From Antedon mediterranea (Eukaryota > Echinodermata > Crinoidea > Comatulida > Antedonidae): 64,000 nucleotides of DNA. The translations under genes were made by a program, and so were the position numbers. Shown here in pieces: positions 10,800 to 22,100 of this stretch. Numbering within the stretch: position 1 is the stretch's first letter; every line of letters starts with the position of its first letter. The DNA is taken from NCBI RefSeq assembly GCF_964355755.1, contig NC_092679.1:4154001-4218000 (forward strand), in the 5' to 3' direction. The notes beneath the pieces were generated by a model. The model ran no database searches. It worked only from the letters and a program-made list of their open reading frames with translations, and had not been told where the DNA came from.

Positions 10800-13700
10800 T
10801 ATACGCAATTTTAGTTTGATATTTCAGGAGGGATGCAGTCATCTACAAAGCTTTTTCGATTCTTTATGGACTTTTTGGCTTTCTGGTACTCCTATTTATC
10901 AAACTCATCACACCTTATTGGGAGCTCTTCAAAGATTGGTGGTATTTCTTCATATTCTTTTGTCACCATTGGTGGATTTCCTAACAATTTATTAAAGTGC
11001 CATTTTTTCTTCGCTGGTCTTTCCTTTTAGTTGTCCTCCTTTTGACCTTTTTCTCCCACAGACTTTATTTATTAGTTTCCACGTTATTTCATATTGTTGG
11101 TTTAGGGTTGCATTTTCAACTTCTCTGTGTATTGGTTTCCTATTAATCTTTGTGTAGTTGCTATTTGCGTTCCTCAAATTCAAGGGCTGATTCCTTGTTG
11201 TCTCTGAGGATGTGACTTTTATAAGCAGCTTTTAGTGTTTTTGCATTCTCAATTTTGTCTCTGAAAGTGCCTTTTGTCTTTTCTTCTGTATTTTTGGGAG
11301 CAATTTTTCAGCAGTTGCTTTGCTAGCTGTTATCAGGTTTCCATATTTGGCAGTGGAGCTATTGTCCTCACACATATCATTGAGAATGGTGTATTTATTC
11401 TTTACTTCTATGGTGTACTTTTCCTGCATTTTGGGGTCTTGTTGTATCATCATCAATCATACTTGACTTTCTTTGGTGGGGTCTTACCACTGGCACGTAA
11501 GCTTAGTCTAACTCTGATGTTCACAATCCTGTGATCAGATCCAGTAGACGCAAACGAGTTATAAGCTTGTGAGTCCATCACGCTATTCAGCCACTTTCTC
11601 CTGGTCAAGATGTAGTCAAGTTGCACCTTATACCCACTCGGCAGTATGCAGGTCCAACTCTTACACTCATCCTTCTGAAATCTGGTATTGGTTACAAAGA
11701 GACTGTTTCCACAGCAAAGTCATAAAGTAGTTTACCATTTCTATTTGTCATTTCGTGGTATGTGTAAGCAGCAATATCTTTCCCGATCTCGCATTAAAGT
11801 CTCTTATTGTGAGGAGGACAGACTTTGTTGCAGTATTAAGTTCATTGTAAAATTGTTCTACTTATTCATCGTCAGATGTATTTGTAGGAGAGTATGCAGT
11901 GATGACAATACTTCCCACTAAATGTTGCTTTGATTATTCTTGTACTTTCACAGGTTATGGAGGTCAGACTCCGTTTCTTGCAGCTGATGCTGTGATGAGT
12001 TGAAATCCTTCAATGAGATTTTCATACCTTAGCTGTTCATCCGTATGCACTATCCTATGTTCATGGATGGCAAGCACATCAATGTTATACTTCTGTGCAA
12101 GAGTACACGGCTCTAGTTGCTTGTTTAGGCTTCTAATAGTTTTGGTATTTAATGTTGCAAAGTTCATGCACAGTCTTCTTACATTTTAGAAGACTTGGTT
12201 TCCTGATGCGTCCTCCTCTATCAGTTACTACCCGTCCATCTGGCTTTAAGGCACTAACGTCATAATTTTCACAATGAAGTGAGGGGGTATCAGCACCAGG
12301 TAGATTATCATGGACTTTAACCCTGGTGTAATTATTTGTAGCCATCATAATTGTTTTCAGTTGCTATATCTACTGGGGTCGCAAGTTCTACCAGTAGCTA
12401 TCCACTGACCGTTGTGATGTGTGTCAATCCTCCTTCGCCCATTATCTAGCCGTTGGGATATGTTATCAATCCTCATCCGCTCTTTAGCCAAGGTGACAGA
12501 AAAACAAGGGTAGTGGACTACCCTTAAGCAAATTGCTAGCCAGCACTAACAATGTTTTCCCCCAGAGCCCCGTCAGTTAATCCAGCTGCGTGGCACACGG
12601 CTGAGCTATGCTACTACTGCACTACATCTCAACCTTCTAGGACGTAGGGTTGGGTACTGTACGATAGGCGATTAGGGACAGATAGGCTGATGGAATTGCC
12701 AACTGTAGCTACTACATAAGTTGAAGTTGTGCTTCATACAGCAATTTACCACAGATGATTGCATCCCTCTTAAACTTCTTACCAAATGTGACATTGATGA
12801 CATCATCCTTGAGTTTTGCAATAGGGCACTAATAGAGAGCCAGAAACCTGACCAGTAGTCTGTGCTAAATCTAATCCCTGTACCAAAATCAGGAGACCTA
12901 AGTCAGGCTGGCAACTATAGAGGCAAATTCTGTTGTTGCAAAGACATACAACAGGATGATCTTGAACAGGCTTAGACCACACATTGACAATCTATTAAGA
13001 ACAAATCAAAATGGATTCAGGAAGGGCAGATCAACTGTATCACATATTCTAGCCCTTCGACGGATCATTGAAGAAATTACTTCTAATAATCTCAGTGCTG
13101 TTATTACCTTCATAGACTTCAAGAAGGCATTCGATACCATACACTGAGGAAAGATGCTGAAAATACTCGCAGCCTATGGAATCCCAAAAATCATCATTGA
13201 TGCCATTGAAGATACCTACTGCAACACACAAGCCAAAGTCATTACCCCTGATGGCGAGACCAAGCTTTTCGAAGTCATTGCTGGTGTACTACAGGGAGAT
13301 ACTCTTGCTCCGTATTTATTTAAATAAGCTTGGACTACTGCATTAGGACAGCCACCTGTGGTAGGGAGGAAGAACTGGGTTTTACTACCTCGACAAACCC
13401 GTAGAATTGGGCCAAAGGTAGTACCAGACCTTGACTTCGCGGATGATATTGGACTTACCTCAAACACCATTAGACCAAGCACAGAAACTCCTGATCGAAG
13501 TCGAGGAAGCTACACATGAATGCTAGCAAAACAAAGTGCATTCTCTTCAACCAAGACCAGGATGCTGAATTATTCACCATTGACGACAGTAAACTTGAAT
13601 CTGTGACCGACTTTAAATATCTCGGGTCATGGATTGGTAGTACCGAGCATGATATCAGTGTACGCAAGGCACTTGCCTGGAAATCGTCCAATGCCCTTTC

Positions 13701-14108
13701 CAAAATATGGAAGTCAAATCTCCTAAGGAAGATCAAACAACGCTTGTTCAAAGCTACAGTTGAAAGTGTACTCCTTATGGAGCAGAAAGCTGGACAATTA
13801 CCAAACAAATCAGAAAATCACTTGATGGTTGCTACACCAGGATGTTGAGATCTGCTTTCAATATCAGCTGGAAAGACAGGTTGACCAAGAGTTGGTGATC
13901 TCCCTCCCATCTCAAAGAAAATCAAAGAGAGACGATTGAGATTTGCTGGGCACTGTTTCCGGAGCAGAGATGAAATCATCTCAAACCTCATTCTATGGAG
14001 ACCACAACATGGACATCGGAATCCAGGGCTTCCTACAGCCTCCTACCACCCGGAGAGCCATCATAGGAGTCCGACCGAGGTCGCCGTAAGTAAGTAAGTA
14101 AGTAAGTA
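10800..14108. mobile_element. APE-type non-LTR retrotransposon with inverted 5' half (twin priming)
   Basis: Two halves of one element lie head to head. On the minus strand, 12,350 down to about 10,800 encodes the endonuclease start (NFATLNTKTIRSLNKQLEP, DVLAIHEHRIVH, LITASAARNG) and the linker up to DDCIPPE. On the plus strand, about 12,740-14,090 resumes at DDCIPLKLL and runs through reverse transcriptase (GFRKGRSTVSHILALRRI, FIDFKKAFDTIH, AGVLQGDTLAP, LDFADDIGL). It ends in a GTAA repeat (14,088-14,107). Stops and frameshifts make it inactive. It lies next to the broken Ig exon of copy 1. Confidence 0.85.
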
Positions 14109-14866
14109 TACTATCTGTACTCACATAATAGTACGCTAATTTCCCACACATACACATTGTGCTGGTTATTGTAAAGCTAATAGTAAATTGCCTATTTATA
14201 ATGTTCAAAACGCAGCGTTTGTTGAAGCAATAAACCGTGAAGACAATCCTTCCTCCGTCGTCTGAAAACAACTTCCTTATGTAGCATTTATGTCTATTAA
14301 ACGCTTTAGGGTAAACTTTTCGAACTTTGCTTGCCATAGTAAACACTCGCATGTCTTCTTGTGTGTTATTTTCTCCTTTCCTTAACCTATTCTAATCAAA
14401 CCGTCTGCCCTCTTAAACCGCAAAATAAAAATATGTCATATTTTTAAGGTTATTAACGAACAATATTATTTTTCTCTAATGGTCACATATTTCAACATTT
14501 GTCATTGCATGTTAAACTATAGATTCATATTATAGTTTTTTTTATAACGACCTTACAAGTTCAATATATTAAATCTCGATACGTAGGACATGTTAACAGA
14601 AATTAACAATTTTTATATTCATAGTCTCGTGATGTAATCTCGACCAATCATTTTATCGTATTTAATACAACACTTTGCGAATTTCTTGCGTTTCTATCAT
14701 CTAAGAACTCGCGCGCGCAATTTAAAAAACTGCCATAAGTCTAAAGTAGTCTAAATGTATCATTTGCGCTGTAGGCAATTCAGTTTCAAATGAATCATGA
14801 ATGTATACAGAATGTTGAGAACATGTCAATGATCGTCATCCACCTACCTTGATTTTTGTCTAAAAC

Positions 14867-15188
14867 CAAAGAACTTATAACACAAGAATCTCCTGTTCTT
14901 CAATTTGCATTCAAAACACAGTATCGGAAGTACAGGGTTAAAAGGTCAAACTGGGCGACGCCATTTCACAGCATGGAGCAGCGCCCCCTCCACACTAGGA
15001 AGTCAATTACTCTACCCCCTAGAGTATTAGCAGATCCCCTTTATGATTTTGACTTTCTAATTTGATGCGGGCGCCCTACTCCATGGCTCACAATGGCGCC
15101 AACCATAGCTCTATTCTATCCCACAATGCCTTTCGAAATTGTTACGCGCTTCGGACGAACAGGAGATTCTTGTGTTATAAGTTCTTTG
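14867..15188. mobile_element. MITE, 322 bp, TIR CAAAGAACTTATAACACAAG
   Basis: Ends are CAAAGAACTTATAACACAAG... and the exact inverse finishing CTTTG, about 31 bases each. It is flanked by the 7-base direct repeat CTAAAAC (14,860-14,866 and 15,189-15,195). hAT-like by TIR style; the TSD is one base short of the usual eight. No transposase. Confidence 0.85.
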
Positions 15189-15792
15189 CTAAAACCCTAA
15201 CTTTTCCAAAACTTTAGTAAGTAAAACAGTCATTGAATGTGGTTGTTTGAAAGTCCCGTGTTTCTTCGAAATCGATGTAAGGTTTTAGTTAACCGATTTA
15301 TTGAATGTATGGTGTTATTATTTTGAGTAGTTAGCGAAGTTACCTTATTTCTATACCGATCTAAAGTAATTGTGGAAATTATATAGTGCAGGAAAAATGG
15401 ATGCCATGCGTCCAACGAATATTAGTAGGTAGTGTGATGTGAGGTAGTAAAACCATGTATAGGATCATGAACAAAACAGTATAGGCTCAATTCCTAAGAT
15501 TAAATACAAATTTTATTTCTCGTTCTGACTATTTAAAATGAAATCTTAGGAAACACACTGGGTATATTGATTACTGTAGTCTCTCATTTAGGAGGTGGTT
15601 TATATAATATATTTTTTACATCAAATATAAATAAATAAATAGGTCTATACAATACCGGCACTATTTTCCAGGTAGGCATATCATTGTTTATGCCTATATA
15701 CGTGGAAGTACAATACAGGGGGTACCTTGAATTTGATAAAAGGCAATTACTTATTCCTTACAGACTGAGATTTAATTTGCAATACTGTGACA

Positions 15793-16025
15793 TTTTTAGT
15801 CGCGTTTGCGTGCAACGCGACACTACAGCTCACTATGTCCGTCGGTTGGTAAATGAGCACGCGACTGCAGCCATGTATATGGCCTTGTTACTATCAATAC
15901 TGTTTTGATTAATGATACCAAAGATGTTGTGCCTACATGGCTGCAGTCGCGTGCTCAAGTTAGTGTTTACCGACCAACCGACCGACATAGTGAGTTGTAG
16001 AGCCGCGTTGCACGCGACTAAAAAA
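15793..16025. mobile_element. Foldback MITE, ~233 bp, TTTTTAGTCGCG ends
   Basis: Inverted arms start TTTTTAGTCGCG and end CGCGACTAAAAA. The arms extend through GTGCAACGCG, CACTATGTC, GGTTGGTAAA, GAGCACGCGACTGCAGCCAT and their inverses, with a short AT-rich loop. No coding potential. Confidence 0.75.
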
Positions 16026-16199
16026 GGTTGAAGTCAACAGTGTCGATCGTGGTTTTCAGCACAACTTAGCAAAAGAATCAGAACTGTATATAAAATGAAT
16101 CTTAACCTCAATAACAAATCAATGTCAAGTAACTTCATCTTACACAAGAGTGAGGATTTTGCTTATAAGGGAAACGACAGTGAAATGTAATGTATTTTT

Positions 16200-19100
16200 T
16201 TACATTTTTGAAGTCGTATACACATTTTCATATAGTGATTGAATATTTGCAATTCCTTCTACAGTTTCCGTATCTTCCCTTACACACTTAGCATCCAAAT
16301 GATCCGCCGTTTCATATAGCTCATTGTCTTCGCATGTCTTCTCGTTAGCTATAGAAATGTTTTTTAAAGCATGGGTTACATACAAAGCTTGTATTTAGTA
16401 ACAATACTTTTTTTTTACTTTTACAGTGTTGGGATTTTTATTATTGGATTAAGCTTGCGTTGCGCCTACGTCGCTGTGTTGCGTGGGTTCAGTAGGCCTA
16501 CAATTGGGAACCAATATTTACATTTTCGAATAGGCAATGTTGTCAGTCAGAATCAGTTATTTAGTTTAAAAAAATACTTACCTCCTCTGTACGTCTTTGC
16601 TTTTCTTCGGATGATGAATATCAATAGCAGGATAAAAACAACACATCCTCCACAAACTCCTCCGACGAGATAGGGCAAATTACTGTTGTCCTTCGAAAAT
16701 ATAAAAATGCTCAGTACAATTATTTAACTTTTGGATAACTTTTTATAATACAAATTTGATCCTGTACTTCTATTAGGAATTTCTAAAGCAACAGTGCTTA
16801 TTACAAGCGACCAGCAGTTGCCAGCCAACAAAACTTCTAAAATTATTACTGTAGTAAGTTTACCTCTTTCGGTGACTCCTCTTTAGGTAGTTGTGTAATA
16901 GAGGAATCTTCAAATAAAATAAAGAAATGAATGAAGACATGGTCAAAATGTGCATTTTTGTTTTGATGCTTCGGTATAAGATGGCAATTGTGTTCGCATG
17001 TTCTATAACAAAAACAATTGCTATTTCAAACCGAATAAGACTCCACTTTATTTCCTCTGACATACAGAAACACTCCTTGTATGTTTGTCTGTTTGTGAAC
17101 AGTCTAGAGGTTGTTTTTATCCGAATCTTGCAAAACTTGGCCACAATAGTTTTTGACCCAAAATCGATGGTCAACTGCAAGGTCACAACGTACAACGCTA
17201 ATTAAAAAATATTTATTAAAATTTAACAAAGAACCGCCCTCAGCAGGATTTGAATCAGGGTTTTTAACCATGAAAAGCTAGAGCATACCTATTACACCAA
17301 ACTCACAGAATAGTTGTTATTGTTTCCTTATAGCACAGCCATGAAAGAGGTATTCGTACTCCCACTCCCTATGAAATGTTATAGATTACAGTATAGGCAT
17401 TTGTATTGTTTGGATCAGTGGACATCAGAGGAAAGTATTCTGCATCAAGCGTAATTATAAAAAAAAAGGCTAAACTTTAGTCTTATTACCAGAGAAAGAG
17501 TAGAACGGGAAAAAAGGAAACTGTATCTTAAATTTAAAAAGATTGGAAATTCTTGTTATTAGACTGCTGTGGTTAGTAAGAAAAGCCTGTAACACTTACC
17601 AATACATTTTGGAAAAGTGCTCTTCCAAATGCCAGACAGCAGACATTTTGTAACAATATTTTCTTCCAGGAAATATCCGGAATCACAACCAAAGCTACAT
17701 TCACTTCCTACTTGATTCCCGCATGGAGAAAGAATGTATCCGTTGAGGGGCGATGGAATTTCAGCACAGAGAATCTCTGTAAGATTATAAAAGCAAGTAT
17801 AAAAGCTGTTTATTGCCCATTGTGGTAATTTGTGGAAAGATACTATCTATATGACTTTTTTATTTAAAGCCAAAGCCGACTGGAAGTTGGGGTGTACAGA
17901 TATTCAGGATATCTTGTCAATACATATACTAAGGAGATTATCGTTTATTTTTCAGAATTTAAGAATCAATAATTCAATGTCTTATGACAAACCTTCGCAG
18001 CGTGTTGTACTACCACTCCACACACCGTTTGGTAAACATTCTCGCAAGTCGGAACCTATTAAACGATAGTTCCATTCACACGAAAAGGTGAACGTTTCTC
18101 CTGTTGTAAATCCGCTACATGTTCGATTTCCATAAAAAGGTACACCGATTTCAACGCAAGGGTTAGCTGTTGAAAAACATTATGATTGGAATTGAATAAA
18201 AATTGATCATTTTTTGTATAAGGTAACGTAGTAATATTTCTAAATTTGTTATGCCTTTTACGTAAAGTATGCCTGTACATCAAATTAGTGAAGAGCCTTT
18301 GATATATCTTACAATTATTTATTTAATTATTATGGTTACAATAAAAAGTGAAAAGGAAAAGTTTAAGCAACAAATTTACTAGTTACCCGTGCAGTTTTTA
18401 TTATCAGGATCAAGTGTCCATCCATCTTTGCAATCGCAGCTGAAGCTACCGATTGAGTTGGAACAGATTTGCCCACATCCGTCTATACCAACGCTACATT
18501 CATTAATATCTGGTAAACATAAATAAAGAGAAAATAAAATTATTGTTATTAGACTATTTTGAAAGGAAATGGAGATATTATTTAATTTGAAAGCAGAAAT
18601 TGTGTGTTACTGATGCAAAAAATGTTATTACTTGTTGCAAGAGAACCAGTAACCCTCAATAGTATCTGTGAAATTGTCTGTGATTTTAGTTCTTACCTTC
18701 ACAGTTGTATGAATCGTAGGCTTCATATCCTGTGTGACAAAGGCACTCAAAACTACCTTGTGAATTTGTACAAAAGTGACAGCTTGCGAAAGAGCATTCA
18801 TTGATATCTGAAGAAAAAAACAATTATTAGAATATAATTTTGTGTGTGTTGTTGAACCAATACCAATACGTTCTTTAATTTTCATAAAATGTGTTCTTTG
18901 TTTTCCTTTTCTCTTTGCTTTCTTCCTACGATATGTAATAGACGCTTTTAATTTTGTTATTTAGTTCTAATTTGAAGTTTTACTTCATGTGTTTTATACC
19001 TGTGCAGTTAGTTGTCCCAGAATATCCATCTGAACAATAACATCTAAAGCTTCCAGGAAGGTTTTCACAAAAATGTTCGCACCCGGCATTGTAGAGTTCG

Positions 19101-22100
19101 CATTCATCCACATCTATTTAAAATAAGGAAGTATACTTAAATGTAAATAATATAATTTCGTAATGAAAGTTTAATCAAATATCTGTGTAATGCACTGTTT
19201 TTATTGCAAGACAACATTTATGAACATGTTAATGTATTCCATTCACAATACACGAACATTTCACAGAAAACAAACTGTTTTACTTTGTTTATAAACAATG
19301 CTTTTAAGGACAGTTCGGACATTAACTTATGTACTGAATCCGTTATTTCATATATTAAATTCTGCCAGGACATATGTGATAAAGACGTAGTTAAGATATA
19401 TCCAAATCAAAACCCATGGTTTAATAAGTCTATTAAGGATCTGATACGAAATAGAGATAGGGCTTTCAGATCAAATGATAAGGATCTATTTAGGAAATCA
19501 AAATACGAGTTAAGAAAGGGAATAAATAAAGCCAAGAGAGAATATAAAAACGGGTTAGAGGAAGATATATCTTCCGGCGATTCCAGAGAGATATGGAAAA
19601 GCTTAAATAAAATAACAAACTACAAACCAAAATCTGATAAAATTAACTCAAATGATGACCTACCCCAACGACTGAATGATTTCTTCAGTCGTTTTGACAC
19701 TTCCCCTCTCCATCAAGACACTAATTATGAAAATGGTAATGATGTCCCGTTAGTTGTTCTTGAAGAGGATACTTGTAATGAGTTTAGTAGATGTAAGTCA
19801 AATAAATCAGCTGGTCCAGAAGGTATATCCCCTATGCTTGTTAAACATTGTTGCAAACAGATTGCCCATATTTTTAAATACATTTTCAATTTCTCTCTTA
19901 TATCTCAAATTATTCCGCGATGTTTTAAAGATTCTATAATAATTCCGATTCCGAAATGTTCCCCAATCGAAACCCTGAATGATTACCGACCTATAACATT
20001 AACGTCCGTTCTGATGAAATGCTTTGAACATATAGTCCTTATAATTACCTGAAGGCCAAGTGTCCAATATCAGTTCGCCTATAGACCAAACCGGTCTACT
20101 GAAGATGCTGTATCGATCACTTGCGTGTGGCGCAGTGTGTTGGACGTTGGACTACCGATCGTCAGACCTAGGTTCGAATCCAACTCTCGCCGCATTGCTT
20201 GTATCCGTAGGCAAGATACTTTATTTACGTTGCCTCTCTCCACCCAGGTGTATAAATGGGTACCCAGTTAGATCTAGACACAACTTTGCGCTGGTTACCG
20301 GCTGCATTATGGGAGTATGTTTCCATACGTGTTTGATCCCAAAAAATACTGGGGTAATAATCCTTGTAAAGCGCCTTTGAGCATGATTACTCATGAAAAG
20401 GGCGCTATATAAATGTGGTATTATTATTATTATTATTATCACTTTGCATAGGATCTTAGAGCATCTCGAACGTGATAAAAGATATGCTAGGATTTTATAT
20501 ATAGATTTTAGTTCAGCATTTAATACGATTGTACCGTATAAGTTACACACTAAGATGGTTGAAATCGGTTTCGATATTTCTATATGTAACTGGGTGTTAA
20601 ACTTTTTAACTGATCGACCCCAACGTACTAAAGTGGGCACCTGTTGAACCCACAAATGTGAAAACGCATCACCCACAAATGTAATAAAACAGCGCCCACA
20701 AATGTGAAAACGACCATCGCCCACAAATGTAAAAAAAAAATCAAATCAAATTTAGTGCTAGACTCAAACAAGTTTGATCAAGTTAATACATTATAATAAT
20801 CATGTGTATTGAGTTGTTTCAATAATTGTGTGTTCACGATACGTCTGTTAGGGTCGTCATTAACGCGTTGGAATATTACCATGTTCGATGTTTTTTGCAT
20901 CGACTTGGAACTATACGTACATACTAGTAAGTCAACCAGTTAACAACTACACAACTACAAGCAACAATGATATAACATGGCCTTGATCTGGAAGGAAGTA
21001 TCGTGCATTCGCGCAGCAAATATCGTCTTGAACTATACCACCAACGAGTTAACATGCAAATATCGCGCGCACGAGCAGTAAATTGTAATAATCCAACGCG
21101 TTAACGACGACCCTAACAGACGTATTGTGAACACACAATTATTGAAACAACTCAATACAATGTATATACATTAACATTAACTCGATCAAAATTGTTTGGG
21201 TCTAGCACTAAATTTGATTTGGATTCTTTTTTACATTAATTTGTGGGCGACAAGATCTCTCTTTTTTTCACATTTGTGGGCGCTGTTTTCACATTTGTGG
21301 GTGATGCGTTTTTACAATTGTGGTTGTTTTCACATTTGTGGGTGATGCGTTTTCACATTTGTGGTTGTTTTCACATTTGTGGGTGATACGTTTTCACATT
21401 TGTGGTTGTTTTCACATTTGTGGGCGTTTTCACAGTTGTGGGTTCAACAGCACCATTATATCGGATAAGCGTATTATAAATACAGGTGTACCACAGGGCT
21501 GTGTACTGTCGGCCTTTCTTTTTACTTTATTTACCTATGACTGTGTTACCTACTACAGTAACTGTCATATCGCTAAATTCGCGGATGATACTACCATTGT
21601 AGGTCTAATCAATGATGACAGTGATGAGTCTAATTATCGCAACCAAGTTAAACGAGTTGTGGACTGGTGTAACGAAAACAATCTGTTCTTGAATGTATCT
21701 AAGACCAAAGAAATGGTTGTAGACTTCCGTAAATCATATATCCAATATTTATTAATGGTATATCAGTTGAGTTTGTAGAAGAATTTAAATTCTTGGGATT
21801 TTTTTTTTCAAATTATCTGAAGTGGCATATTAACACACGTAACATTATTAGAAAGGCCCAAAGAAGAATCTACTTCCTACGTAGACTTAGATCATTTGGT
21901 ATAAACTCTGAAATAATGTCGTCCTTCTATAGGTCAGTTATAGAGAGTGTCATAACGTATTCTTTAACGGTATGGTTCGTTAGCGCTACCGCAAATCAAA
22001 AGCGTGACCTAAATAGATTAGTCAAGACCGCATCGCGTATAATTGGATCTGCACAATTGCCTTTGGAGAACATATTTTCGGATCGTCGGACCAAAGATGA

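Larger units (their letters stand above)
14109..16199. other. Intergenic DNA downstream of the copy 2 EMI-EGF gene
   Basis: Holds two foldback elements (14,867-15,188 and 15,793-16,025) and no supported gene. A minus-strand reading frame starting at 14,352 has no recognisable domain and runs into the LINE tail, so I do not call it. Confidence 0.6.

Noticed and set aside
13993-14352. Minus-strand 119-codon reading frame as a gene
   Set aside because: No recognisable domain, and its end runs into the LINE 3' tail repeat.
20393-20724. Coding frames across the SINE/foldback junction
   Set aside because: They run through SINE tail and transposon repeats and are accidental.
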